DNA of 64,000 nt, from the NCBI GenBank assembly GCA_033439265.1, contig JAVTVX010000031.1, positions 3,333,501-3,397,500 on the forward strand. Direction: 5' to 3'. Below, piece after piece: positions 51,101 to 62,309 of the stretch. This DNA comes from Dillenia suffruticosa. Its lineage: Eukaryota; Streptophyta; Magnoliopsida; Dilleniales; Dilleniaceae. A model generated the notes under the pieces. It was not told the origin of the DNA and ran no database searches. It worked only from the letters and a program-made list of their open reading frames with translations. How positions within the stretch are numbered: position 1 is the stretch's first letter; every line of letters begins with the position of its first letter. A program made the translations under genes and the position numbers.

Positions 51101-54100
51101 TTTAGATCATATGAAAGAAACCTAATGAAGAGAGGAAAATGGAAAGGAATTGTATAATCATCCATCAGCATATTGAGGGTGAATTTGTTGCAGAATCCAG
51201 CTGGAAAAGAGAGGAAAGAGAATCCACAACTTGGTGGTGTGAAATGAATGAGCCTAAAAATATGAAAGGCCGTCTTATTTGCAAGAGACAGAGAAAAACT
51301 CAAGATTGATCTGAAAAGGATTGCTTTTCTAACCCATTCACATCATCTTTTAGTGCAGAAGTCCCCTTGTTAGCAAAGAACTCAACCTTGTGAATAGTGA
51401 CTTGACTTTTAGGATATCCACCTTATTGCTATGTGTTTAGCTAGGTTGTACTAACTGACTATGGGGTAGTGTATGAGCTTCACAAACAAACCAAGGATAG
51501 AAAAGGGTTGAAATGAGGTAAAATTGGCTCTATCTTTAAGAATTTTGTTTATCCTTGAGATTCGAGTCCTTTGAATAACTAAAAACCTTCTTTGTATTGC
51601 CACATCCTCAAAACTGTTGAGATAACAGTTCACATAAGGACTGTGCAAGTTGTAAAAACGTCCCAGCCTTACATGTTTGGAGTCCTTTTCCTGCAGGTCC
51701 TTAGGTACAAACAACTTTTCTGGATCACTCCCTCGAGAACTTGGAAACTTAGTGGAACTTACTGAATTGTAAGCATTGACGGTTCTCTCCCCCCTCTCTC
51801 TCATATGCTGATTTTTCTGCAATAATGCATTCATTCCAATGCAAAAGGGCGAACTTTGGCGCAATGGTAAAGTTGCTCCTTTGATGACCTCAAGGTCATG
51901 GGTTCGAAGTGTGGAAACAGTCTTTTTGCAAAAAATGCAAGGGAAGGGGAGGGCTGCGTACATATACGCCCACCCTCCCCTTACCCTCACACTAAGCTAG
52001 GGAGCACTTTGTGCACCGGGTGAGCCCTTTTTAATGCATTCATTCTGGTGAATTCTTGCATGAATAGTTGAGACCCTCAGTAATCTCAAAACAAACTATT
52101 TTGGTCTATGAATTCGACAGATACATAGATAGCTCTGGAGCAGGTGGGGAAATTCCCTCCACATTCGCAAACCTCACAAAGATGCAAACAATGTAAGAAA
52201 CATGCAGCACTTCTTTGATTGATTCTGTATACTTTATTTTCTTGGCCCTCCTTGTGCACCTATTTTCATGTGTGCAATTGTACAATGCCTTTGCTATCTA
52301 TTTGTAACTCAAATGATCTGTAGGTGGGCATCAAACACTCCATTCACAGGGAAGATACCAGACTTCATTGGGAACTGGACAGATCTTAGAACTTTGTGAG
52401 ATAAATTAATTACAACTTTTAAATGTCCTAGTTGAGAAAAAAGTTACAAATTATAAATGATAAAATATGTTATTTGTGAATCTCACTCAGTATTTTGCTG
52501 GTAGATACATTTCCATTGACCATGTTCCTATATTTCTGCAGGAGATTCCAAGGGAACTCTTTTGAAGGTCCAATACCCTCTAGTTTTTCTAAATTGACAT
52601 CTTTGACCTCTCTGTGAGTAATCCTCCTCGTTCTTATATCACCACTTAAGTGCTTTTGTGGAAATGAAGTAGGATCTTTTTCTTATGACTAAATTGTGCA
52701 GACGAATAACTGATCTGGCCAATCTGAGCTCGAACCTTGACTTTATTAAGGATATGAAGAGCTTGTCCGATTTGTAAGTTCATGTTTTTTGTGTCCATGT
52801 GCACTCAAATGTGTTTCTTATTTGAACATGAAGGACTTAACATTTCAAAATGCGCCTGTAGGATTTTAAGGAAAGCATTGATCTCTGATTCTATTCCTTC
52901 TAATATTGGAGAGTATAATAGTTTGCAAATCCTGTAAGTTCTATGTGCATCTTGCCATTAAAAAGAACATTGTACAAACTGCAGATGTTTTCTCTTTGCT
53001 GACTTCCTTGAAATGATAATTGTCTTTTCAGAGACTTAAGTTTCAACAACTTGACTGGCCAAATTCCAAGTGCTTTGTTCAACATGAGCTCTCTTTCTTA
53101 CTTGTAGCAATCAACTGAGACTTCTTCCCTTTCTTCTCAGTTAAAAGTTTGTTTTCATTTTCACATTTGCTACTGTTGTGATTTCCAGGTTTCTTGGTAA
53201 CAATAGCTTGTCCGGCAACCTTCCAAGCCAAAAGTCTAATAGTCTTCAGAATATGTGGGTTCCTTTGGTCATTCTGTCTATCTCCGATGTAAATTAAAGT
53301 AGCTTCATTGTGAATTTTGTGCTTCAAGTTTTGTTTATTGCATATTATCTCAGCTTCCATTCTACAGGTGAATAAAGCTTATGACATAAAAAAGATTAAA
53401 GTTTTGATTGACTGAATCTGTTCTGTTCCCGTTATAGTACGGTAACCCAAATTGCATTTGTTCCGTCCTTTGTTATGTGGCACCATTTTCTCCCTTGGAA
53501 CAATATGGAGCCCATTTTAACATATGGCAGTCCCTTATTTTCTGTTAAGAGGCACAGTTAAAACATGTAGCAAGGCACACCTGTAGTTAAGTTGCTTCTT
53601 AAGCATAATCTGCAGAGTGATGCTATCAAGTATTACAATAGTAGTTCTCATGCTATAGACATGCACTCAAGCGATCAATATCTTCCGTTTTAAGATAACA
53701 GTTTTTTGAACCATCATGAGCCAACTAATTCATGAAAGTTTTCTTGCAGAGATTTATCATACAATCATTTTTCAGGGACTTTTCCATCTTGGGTAACACC
53801 AAGTTTGCAGTTGTATGTCCCTTCATTCCTGATATTTGATCTTTTGTTTTTCATTTTGGCCCTCTACAGTCTACCTTAATGCCCCAAAATCACTAATGCT
53901 CTATTTCTTGCTGAGTTTTTTCCTCTTTAAAGCATTTTACGTTTCCTTTTTAAGCTAAACATTCTGCATTCAGAAAGGAATAGGGTTTTAGAAGAATAAA
54001 GTCATATATTCAAAAGAGAAAGCATTTACAGCACCAACCTCTGTCTAGACTCACTTTATTGACTTGACTTTGCTGCTCTAGCATTTGGGGCATTGCATTT

Positions 54101-57100
54101 TATTTACAATCAACAAAAGGAGAGGCTACTAGACATCTAATAATGGTACAAAATTACTCTCATAACCGCAAAATATCTGTCCAATTTTCATGACAATAAA
54201 AACATTAAAACATATACATGTAAGACACAACGGTTGCATTCTCGAATTTCAATAGTTTAAACATCTCTCACTAAATTGACCATTATTTCCTGTAGAAAAT
54301 TGATATCCATGAAAGGTCTGCATGTCAAAAGACTAAGTCTCAAAACTTGAAAGTGAGATATTACTCGCACAAGACAAATGTGATTTGGCCCTTCAATAGT
54401 TAATGGAAGCAATGTCTTCTGCATAGTGATTGCTGTCAAAAACTTCTGTGTGATATATTTATGTTTGTTTTTTATTTAGTAAATCAGTTGTAACTTTCTT
54501 GCTGGCCCTTAATGGTGCAGGAATTTGGTGGCCAATGACTTCACATTTGATAGTTCAAACATAAGGTGAAGGGCCAGGGTGAACTTTACTTATCTAATTT
54601 TTCTGCTACTCTTGTTTATCCTTTGGCTTTCTAATTTATGGAATCGTATCAGTAATCTTATCACCTGAAAGGGTCTTGCATCTTTTCATTACAGTGTTTT
54701 CCCAGGATTGAACTGTCTTCAGAGAGATTTTCCCTGCAACAGAGACGCCCCACTCTGTGAGCTGCTTCTCCATTTGTACAATTTGTGATCAAAAGAAATT
54801 GATTGGATTCTGTTTTTTCTACAATTAGGATCTTTTACTTTGTCAAAACACTATGATGGCCAAACAATGAACCATGGACACCTCAATATGGAAGCAAATA
54901 CTGTGCCTGACTTTTTGACACTTACAGTTGTGGAATGCTTGTCATAACTGTCACATAAGTTATCCAATTTTTTATTATTCAAATACCATACCTCTAGAAT
55001 ACTTAAGGAAATCTACAATCTGCATTTCTTAGTCAAAGAACAGATGCTTTTATTGTTTTGATGCTTAGTAATTTCTCTAAATTGAATTCCGAGTTCTAAT
55101 GATAATTATATAGCAATTATACATACTTTATTCCCCAAATTGAAAAGATTTGCAAGCGAAAGTTTAAATAGAATGTAAAAATTTTACTCTTTTGTTAAAT
55201 AAAATAGAATAGCTTTCCTTTAACGTTTTTACTAAGTTTTCTTTGTTAATTTTTTCATATTTCAAGTCCATGTCGCGTCGTCAGTATTCTTGCATGTGCT
55301 TGGTAGTAGGGTAGAAAACCCTTCTTGTAATAGCTCGCTATTGCCTATACAGTGAGATAGAAGGGCACAAGGAGACCATGTTGTAAGATTAAACCTTTTC
55401 ACATAGCCATCCCAAATGACATTAAATTACTAGCTCTAACAAGGGTTTTTTTTCCCTCTCTTTTTCCTTCTTTTCCGGTGTAGATGGGTAATGAAATGAA
55501 GTGTGACCGTGTCATCCTAGCATATTTATCGAATTTCTTTGGTACCTCCCTTAGAAATCTACATTTAGTATGAGAGTTTTCCCATAAGGTACTTGTGCCT
55601 TATTGGCTTCATTAAGACATCTGCTTTGTATATAAATTTCAGATGGAGACATATGGCATCATATTAATGTTGACTACATAATTTGCCACTGCTTGTAGCA
55701 AAAGAAGGCATGGCCATAATGTCAGTGTTCTATCTACTATTCTTTTTCTCTCTTTTTCTGAATTTTCACCAGTATTAGGTACCATAGTAAATAAAAGCCC
55801 TCCCCTGCCCCTCCAACCCTCACATTGTGTTTCTTGCAGACACACGTTATTTCTCTCTGAAGTGGGGATTGAATGAAGAAAGTGGATTTATATAGTTGAC
55901 TCCAAATAATTTAGGATCAATAGTTAGTTGTATTGAGTTGAGTGTCTCTTTCTAAACAGTTGCTTTTCCCCTTTCCTGAAATTGGCACAAGTATACTGCT
56001 TCCAATTTGTTCATATGGATCTTATTTGACCTCTAAATTCACTTTCCAAGGAACAACATGAACTTTCTAAGATGAAAGCAATTGAAAAGCTTTGCGGTTA
56101 CATCTTGATTTCAAAGTAACACAGAGATTTGCAGATGCAAATTTCTCGGTTAATTGTGGAGGACCACAGATGACATCAGATGCAGGCACTGTGTTTGAGG
56201 CTGATAATCTAACTACTCTTGGCGTGGCATCATTAAATGTTACGAATACAGAGAAATGGGCTGTTAGCAATGTGGGGTTATTTTTCGATAAAAAAGACCC
56301 AACATATTTGGGAAGGACCTTGACTCAAGTCACTGGCACAAACACACCAGAACTTTTCCAGAGTTCAAGACTGTCTGCTGGATCACTGAGATATTATGGC
56401 TTGGGCCTTGAGAATGGGTCATACACTGTGACTTTGCAATTTGCAGAAATTGTATTTGCTGATAGAAGCACCCAAACTTGGCAGAGCCTTGGAAGGCGTG
56501 TTTTCGATATCTATATCCAGGTAAAGGTGCCATTAACTTTGAGCTAAACTAAATTCTTTTTGAGAATAATGATTTTCCTCCTTCTGTGTAAAATTTTCCA
56601 ATCTTTTGCTTTCTATGTAATATTTTGCTGAAATAATAAATGACATTTCAACTCAACATTCTCTTCTTCTCCAGGGACATCTCCGTGAAAAAGACTTTGA
56701 TATATCAAAGGAGGCAGGTGGGGTCAACAGAGCAATTCAGAAACCCTTTAGTGTCAATGTAACGCAGCACTACGTTGAAATCCATCTATTTTGGGGTGGG
56801 AAGGGGACTTGTTGCACTCCTAATCAAGGCGATTATGGGCCACTAATATCTGCACTAAGTGTTGTTTCTGGTGAAGTTTCTCTATGCTAGTATAAGTTCT
56901 TTAACTTCACTGTTCAATTGGATAGGTTCCTCCCTTATTCTGTCTTAATGTTTGTCTTACTCAGATTTTGAGCCAACTGTTAGTGGAATCCCACCAGAAA
57001 CCTCAACCTCAGATAATAGCAAAACTGGGATAATTGTTGGTGTCCTAGTTGCTGCTGTGGTTGTATGCCTAATGCTCATTTTTGTGATCTTCTATTTCAG

Positions 57101-60100
57101 AAGGAAGTCTTATGCCGATGAGGAAGGTAAGGACGCAATTGTGATAGTCATGATAGTAGTGGAAGATCGTAAAAGAATGATTACATAACGTGTTTGGCTA
57201 TATTAGGATGCATGTCTTATAAAAGAGCTATGTAAATCTTCAGAAGTTAGCTCCAAACTGCTGGAGGTTTGAAATGTTCATGGTGGTAGATTTTTCATTT
57301 GCTAATTTTCTTTGAGACCGGTCATCTAGCAAGTAAGAGAAAGGTGATAAAAATGTACGATGAAAATAATGCCAACTCAACCCCACCCCAATTTTTAAAT
57401 ATCAATCTCTAGAAGGGAATAAATAAATTCTGTCCCACTTTTATTTCTTTCTTCCTCAACTAATCTCCCAAACATGGCATCAGTATTCCCTTTTGTACTG
57501 CTGAAGTGTATAAATTTTGTTTCACTGCTGTCAAACTATAGCCAGTATTGTCCAAAGTTCTTCCTCAACCTGCAATCAGCCTGACAATTACAACTCAAAC
57601 CTAACTGGTTTTAATGCTTGAAATAGCCAGGCTCATAGTTTAAGCAGATATTCAGATAATCATGTTGTCTTCACTTTTTGAAACACAACAATCACAAGCT
57701 AATAATTAATGGCACAAAGAGAAAGAATAGCAGTGCGTATATTAGAAAAATAAGCTCGTTGAGCTTCGTGTTTTATGTCCTGTGTTTTGCATAACATCCT
57801 TTTAGGAGGAAGTTATGCTCCTGAAGGGGGTAATATATGGCCAAAATCTTAGGAACGGGAACTTGCCTCCTTTTAGGGCATAATATCCCTCCTTCGGCAC
57901 AAGGCTATGAAAAAACAAATTCCCCTTCCATCCTTTCTCCTTGTACCAAATGCCCCAGCATTTGATTAGTCCCGTCTTGTTCTATGAGTTTGTGTGGTAG
58001 TATTTTCTGATTTGTTTGTTTGTTTGTTTTTTTCTATTAAAGCATAAAATTTACGCCTCACATAAGAGTGCTGCTATCTTTTGGGTATGCCAAATTAAGA
58101 AATATTAATGATTGTGTTGAACTAAATGTGCAGAGCTTTTAGGGTTAAGTGCCAAACCAAACACTTTCAGTTATGCTGAACTGAGGAGCGCAACAAATGA
58201 CTTCAATCCTGCAAATAAGCTGGGTGAGGGGGGCTTTGGACCTGTTTACAAGGTATATTTCTGTCTATGGCCTCCTATATTTTGCAATAAGGCAATTCTC
58301 AAACTAAATCTAATGTTTGAATTTTTGCTGCCTATGAAGATCAGACTTCTAAAAAATCATAAATTTGTCACATTTTCGCAGGGCATACTTTCTGATGGAA
58401 AGGTTGTAGCTGTAAAGCAACTATCAGTAACATCTCATCAAGGAAAGAGTCAATTTGTGACGGAAATTGCTACAATATCTGCAGTGCAACATCGCAATCT
58501 TGTCAAGTTATATGGATGCTGTATCCATGGAAATAAGCGACTCCTAGTTTATGAGTATCTAGAGAACAAGAGCCTTGATCAAGCTCTATTTGGTACGAAA
58601 TGCTTGATGAATTTGCTATCTTCTTGTCCACATCAGTAAAATGATACTTCTTCATTATTTTTGGATTCTCAAAGTTTGCATTGGTATTCTGACGAAAAGG
58701 AAAAGGAAAAAGGTTAAAAGGATACCACCAAGCTACAACTCATTTTAATCCTGCACAACCCCTAGGATATTTATTTCTTTTAATGGACATTTGACAGATG
58801 AACATGTTCTGATTTGCTTTCAACATGTTTGAGACTATTATAGATCATTAGTAGACTTATCCATAGCCAGGAGTTTTCTTTTACTGAACTCTGGTCGGTT
58901 GTTAAAGTGAAGAAAAAAATAAACAACAACAACAACAGCATTTCCAGTTCCATGGATTCATTTGCAGTTTGAGATTTTCTCTCTTTTTTTTTAATTTCAT
59001 TTTGATTTTTATTCAAAAAAGTTGTCAGTGACATATACTTCACTTTACCGCAGGAGCAAAAGATTTGCATCTTGATTGGGACACCCGCTTCAGCATATTA
59101 TTGGGGACAGCAAGAGGCCTAGCTTATCTTCATGAAGAGTCGAGGCCAAGAATTGTACACAGAGATGTCAAAGCTAGTAACATCCTTCTGGATGCTGAAC
59201 TTTGCCCCAAAATTTCAGATTTTGGTTTGGCTAAGTTGTATGATGACAAGAAAACCCACATCAGCACTCGAGTTGCAGGAACCATGTATTCTCTTTCTGC
59301 CCGCATTCACCTTTCTACCATTCTCTAGTTATCCTTAACACTGAAGCATGGCTTGCCAATCTTACCCATGTTGTTTGGTTGTTCATACTCCGTTGACCTT
59401 AAGGGTTTATTCAGCTTCGGTATCATGACTAGAATTTTTTAGGCCCGGCATTTTTCTGAGCATTCAAAATGCAGTTGTATGATTCAGATATCATTTAGAT
59501 TCAAAGATCCTTGCCTACATGACATCTTTTGCTTATCCTCTTTTGCAAAACCTTGCAGTGGATATCTTGCTCCAGAATATGCCATGCGCGGCCATCTGAC
59601 AGAAAAGGCTGATGTTTTTGGGTATGGCGTTGTTGCTTTAGAGATTCTAAGTGGAAGGCCAAACTCTGATGAGAGTTTAGATGGAGAACAGAGATATCTT
59701 CTGGAATGGGTATTTGCAAATAAGTTCCTCTTTTTTTTTTTTTTTTTTTTTAAAAAAAAAGATATTAAAAAATTGATGTAAAGAAATCATCACCCAGCAA
59801 TTTACTGTTGTAGATCCATGAACCAATTTAGACGTTGTAATTGGACAGCATGGTGGATGCTTTGACACTTTTGAAGTTACAAGGGTGCTCTTCAAAGTGT
59901 TCCTTTTTTTTTTTCCTCCAGATAAGAATTTTTTCTGTGTAATTTCAGGCATGGAACTTATACGAGAACAAGCGAACCTTGGAATTGGTGGACCCAATGG
60001 TAACATCATTTGATGAAAGTGAAGCCTTAAGAATCATAGGAGTGGCTTTCTTGTGCACCCAGGCATCGCCAAACCTGCGTCCTCCAATGTCACGTGTTGT

Positions 60101-60347
60101 AGCCATGCTCACGGGAGACATCGAGGTGACCGCAGTTACATCAAAGCCAAGCTATTTAACGGACTGGAATTTCAAAGACATTACAAGCAGCTTTATGGAT
60201 GACGACGATTCTGAATCTAAATTAACTAAGGCAGGTGACAGTGAGAAAGGCAGTTCCTCCACACCCTTCACAACTACCGATCCAATTCCTTCACCAGTAG
60301 ATCCTACTGCGCCAATTCTCCGGGACATTATCGGGGAAGGAAGGTGA
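35525..60347 (+). CDS. LRR-malectin receptor-like kinase (LRR-VIII-2), 24 exons
   Basis: Exons: 35525-35642, 38787-38973, 39047-39118, 39240-39311, 50944-51015, 51697-51768, 52121-52192, 52324-52395, 52542-52613, 52702-52773, 52862-52933, 53032-53103, 53189-53254, 53750-53812, 54521-54565, 54695-54756, 56135-56520, 56675-56870, 56965-57126, 58134-58252, 58382-58592, 59054-59285, 59559-59709, 59949-60347. All have GT-AG borders and compatible phases, giving 1038 residues. The order is signal peptide, leucine-rich repeats (about 60-420), malectin (about 421-614), transmembrane segment (about 637-659) and kinase (about 685-960). An in-frame upstream ATG at 35465 would add 20 residues; 35525 gives the better signal peptide. 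Arabidopsis relatives are the At1g56120-At1g56145 cluster, which includes CORK1/IGP1, reported to sense cello-oligomers. A cell-wall fragment sensor at the plasma membrane is plausible, but the ligand is unknown here. Confidence 0.93.
35656..39153 (+). repeat. CT/GA microsatellites beside splice sites of introns 1-3
   Basis: CT runs lie at 35656-35672 (14 bp after the intron 1 donor), 38989-39026 (intron 2) and 39127-39153 (intron 3). A GA run lies at 38707-38735, about 50 bp before exon 2. Intron 2 is only 73 bp and about half of it is the CT run, which also serves as its pyrimidine tract. Confidence 0.85.
38787..54756 (+). CDS. Receptor kinase exons 2-16: LRR ectodomain
   Basis: Exon 2 carries the LRR N-terminal cap with paired cysteines ([15 protein letters not shown]). 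Exons 3-12 are ten consecutive 72-bp exons, all phase 2 on both sides, each coding for one 24-residue repeat of the L..N.F.G.IP..LGNL type. Exons 13, 14 and 15 are 66, 63 and 45 bp. Exon 16 has the capping motif [14 protein letters not shown]. The exon-per-repeat design is typical of this subfamily. The repeat coded by exon 10 is atypical, lacking the usual N.L.G.IP core. Confidence 0.93.
40650..43081 (+). mobile_element. RTE-type LINE in receptor kinase intron 4, decayed
   Basis: Plus-strand frames match plant RTE elements. The end of the endonuclease ([19 protein letters not shown]) is at about 40680-40735. Next come [17 protein letters not shown] near 41000, [11 protein letters not shown] near 41525 and the reverse transcriptase core ([18 protein letters not shown] at about 41655-41700, then ENQFGF at about 41785). 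The catalytic FADD reads FAND followed by a stop near 42172. [16 protein letters not shown] lies at about 42256-42303. The 3' end, CCATATAGTTGACTTCACTT then GTTGTTGTTG (43031-43080), is the usual RTE terminus. It is 5'-truncated and inactive. Confidence 0.88.
43707..43945 (+). repeat. 5' LTR of the intronic copia element
   Basis: 239 bp with a TATA-like GTATATATAG near 43867-43877. It is immediately followed by the primer-binding site and paired with 48568-48804. Confidence 0.93.
44111..48560 (+). pseudogene. Copia gag-pol, decayed
   Basis: Gag runs from the ATG near 44132 but meets an early stop. The capsid is open at about 44216-44537 ([20 protein letters not shown]) and 44585-45088, with a zinc-knuckle-like [20 protein letters not shown]. 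Protease retains [13 protein letters not shown] (about 45264-45302). Pre-integrase and integrase traces follow (HLGHPSF near 45682, [11 protein letters not shown] near 45760), with many stops through 45840-46420. Reverse transcriptase at 47532-47795 keeps [11 protein letters not shown]. RNase H at 47934-48302 keeps [19 protein letters not shown] and ARSSAKAEF. Domain order (integrase before reverse transcriptase) is copia. Stops and frameshifts make it inactive. Confidence 0.92.
48568..48804 (+). repeat. 3' LTR of the intronic copia element
   Basis: 237 bp, TGTGGAAAAATACG...TTTTGCCACA, followed by CTTCT. Partner of 43707-43945. Confidence 0.93.
48810..50943 (+). other. Remainder of intron 4
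   Basis: AT-rich intron sequence with A-rich (49380-49395) and CT (50142-50163) runs. Short frames such as 49239-49496 and 50659-50940 show no similarity I recognise; the latter runs up to the exon 5 acceptor. No gene or complete mobile element is seen. Confidence 0.6.
51837..52031 (+). mobile_element. Full-length Au-type SINE in receptor kinase intron 6
   Basis: Box A TGGCGCAATGG at 51857-51867, box B GGTTCGA at 51901-51907, the conserved GGCTGCGTACAT and GTGCACCGGGTGAGCCC stretches, and a T-rich end all fit the Au SINE family of flowering plants. A perfect 14-bp target duplication, TAATGCATTCATTC, lies at 51823-51836 and 52032-52045. The antisense 179-codon open frame over 51451-51990 is a chance reading. 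Confidence 0.93.
55870..55945 (+). mobile_element. RTE-type 3' tail fragment in intron 16
   Basis: GGATTTATATAGTTGACTCC, then AAATAATTTAGGATC and TTAGTTGTATTGAGTTGAG, resemble the standard plant RTE terminus (compare 43026-43080). It is a 3'-only copy with no coding part. Confidence 0.5.
56135..56870 (+). CDS. Receptor kinase exons 17-18: malectin domain
   Basis: Begins [19 protein letters not shown] and continues through [20 protein letters not shown] sequence (actual [19 protein letters not shown]), [30 protein letters not shown] and [14 protein letters not shown]. This is the standard malectin di-glucose-binding-like fold placed between the repeats and the membrane in LRR-VIII kinases. 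No stops or frameshifts. Confidence 0.95.
56965..57126 (+). CDS. Receptor kinase exon 19: transmembrane segment
   Basis: Encodes a Ser/Thr/Pro juxtamembrane stalk, a hydrophobic helix containing [20 protein letters not shown], and the basic stop-transfer FRRKSY. Confidence 0.95.
58134..60347 (+). CDS. Receptor kinase exons 20-24: serine/threonine kinase domain and tail
   Basis: Motifs run in order: P-loop [10 protein letters not shown], catalytic lysine in VVAVKQL (about residue 720), HRD in [14 protein letters not shown] (about 814-816), DFG in [11 protein letters not shown] (about 834-836), an activation segment ending [20 protein letters not shown], and the distal arginine region [12 protein letters not shown]. 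All key residues are present, so it is predicted to be an active RD-type kinase. The C-terminal tail is acidic then Ser/Thr/Pro-rich and ends GEGR at the TGA 60345-60347. Confidence 0.95.
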
Positions 60348-60890
60348 TAATGTCCTTGATGCTATCATATTATTTGTATTAGTTGACTTGGGAGTTAAGA
60401 AATAATCATGTTCACCCCTTGTTCGCCTTCCCTTTTTGGCTTTTGAGTATATATTGTATACATGATACAGGTACAACAATATTCAAGATTGTTTGGAAAT
60501 GTAGTTATTACTCATGTCAATGTTCAAGGAGTAAGTATATTGTCTTGCTTAACTATTCAGTCTACGCATGTGGGTGTTTAGCGTCAATGGTCATGTGTGC
60601 ACTGAATCATATATTCGGTGGATATAGGAAATTTTATAAGAGCAGGTAGCTCATTTGTTTATGCGGTAGTGGTTAAAAAGATAGACTCGTGTGATTCCCA
60701 TGGCTCTCTCTTTTTCTTAGGATTTGTATTATTGTTGTTTTGAATCAATGACACATAAATTTAGTGATAAAATATTTAATTTCGTTAATCAAATCTCGAT
60801 TTTGAGTTTTGAAAATAAAAAATCAGACGTCGAGAAGACGATTTTTCAATTGATTTTTATAACTATTCCAATCAAATTATTCAAATTTTA
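60348..60890 (+). other. 3' untranslated and downstream region of the receptor kinase gene
   Basis: Follows the stop at 60345. From 60388 it is nearly identical to 3745 onward. A frame at 60383-60649 looks conserved with 3813-4001 only because the DNA was duplicated; indels shift it, so it is not a gene. From 60890 to 61380 I see AT-rich spacer. Confidence 0.8.
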
Positions 60891-61443
60891 AATTATATAT
60901 ATATATATCGTTGCTTTGTTGGACTTCATGTGAGTGATTTATTTCTCACATTGAGTAGATGGTAAAAGAGTGAAATACAAATCTTAGTAAAGAAAACATA
61001 TGGATTTGAGTTTTTAAGAAAATCAATTTTTTTTATTTTTATTTCAAAGCTAAATAAAATATCATAGTAGGGTTAGGATAAAGAATTCACAAACTTTCTA
61101 ATAAATTTCAAATTAGGTTAAAAGTTAATTTAGGGGTCGAACTTGAAACTTCCCAATAATTCTCCGTTGCTGGGTTTTAATGGATGTCAAAAGAGAAGCA
61201 AAGAATTCGTCGTCGTTACTTTATTCCCACCTGGAAAAATGACAGCTCACACTATTCTATTCAAAAGTAAGTGAGAGACACTTGGCACAATATTAGTGGG
61301 TCACCGAAGGTATCCGTTGGAAATCTGACCGTTAAAAAGTCTAACGTTGTAAGGAATCAGAAATTTTAATATCAAACTCGAACTTGGCAGAGAATTCGAG
61401 GATTCCAGTCTGGCATTCATCCCCACCCCCACCACACCCAGTG

Positions 61444-61562
61444 TATTTATATACACATTCTCTCGCTTCTTGTCTACCACAGCATCTCTCTCCCTCTCTC
61501 TCTCTCTCTCTCCCATTCCCTCTCGCGCTAGCTCACTCGCTCGCACTCTTTAGAAAGAGAAA
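61444..61562 (+). promoter_or_regulatory. TATA box and CT-rich leader of the small membrane-protein gene
   Basis: TATTTATATA at 61444-61453 is about 110 bp before the start codon. A CT microsatellite at 61482-61514 fills the likely 5' leader. No ATG lies between the TATA box and 61563. Confidence 0.6.
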
Positions 61563-61775
61563 ATGGGTATGGTCATAGTGTTGTCACTGCCTTTAATTCT
61601 GTTCTCAATTATGCTTGGGTTTGGGTGTTACTTCTTGGGAAGATACAAAGGAAGACAAGACGTTCGCACATGTCCTCAGGTTCATGGAGTTCCCATGCCT
61701 CCAGCTGGAGCCCTCGCTTCTGATCCAACATCTATTTCCAATTCCAAGCCCCCACTTTTCTCTCACAATGTTTAA
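61563..61775 (+). CDS. Small single-pass membrane protein, 70 residues
   Basis: The single-exon frame starts MGMVIVLSLPLILFSIMLGF, a hydrophobic helix, then CYFLGRYKGRQDVRT (a basic stop-transfer with a GRxKGR-like turn), a PQVHGVPMPPAGA segment and a Ser/Pro-rich tail ending at TAA 61773-61775. From memory, plants carry an uncharacterised family of proteins of similar size with this helix, basic turn and Tyr/His-Gly-x-Pro-x-Pro-Pro layout; I recall no known function. The TATA box, leader and a CT-rich 3' region support a real gene. An alternative start at the third codon (ATGGTC) would change little. Confidence 0.75.
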   Translation: MGMVIVLSLPLILFSIMLGFGCYFLGRYKGRQDVRTCPQVHGVPMPPAGALASDPTSISNSKPPLFSHNV

Positions 61776-62309
61776 CATCTCTCTCTCTCTCTCTTCTTTG
61801 TAACTATGCGTCGTGATTTGCTTATTTAGATTGGTGTTATTCAATTGTGTAAGATGGTGAGTTTGTGCAATAAGATTGCCCAGTTGGGAATGCTTCATTC
61901 AAAATATGAAAGAACAATATTCGAGCCATGTTGGATCATCATGCCATGCCCTTTTTTCTTTTACATGATATTAATTACTTTGATTTAACTTACCAACCCA
62001 TTTTAGTCAGATTGTTTATCTACTTTCCTAAATATATATATATTTGAAATAAGGATGGAGTACTTATGAATTTTGATAGAATGGGTATGCTTCTTTTTCA
62101 TCTGCAACTCTCTGTTCCCAAAACCTGGTTTGGAATAAAGTTCAGGAAATAAGAATTTCCAACACACAAGTCATTGAAAACAAGTCACCGTGTTCCCATT
62201 TTAAGTGTCATTTTAGTCATTTATTTATTTATTTTGCCTATTTCTCCAATAAATATTAATTTAATCAATTAATAATTTTTTTCTCTAGAATTCTTGCCAT
62301 TCAATTAAA

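Noticed and set aside
51451..51990. 179-codon minus-strand frame
   Set aside because: Antisense to receptor kinase exon 6 and to an Au-SINE; no similarity to a family and no promoter.
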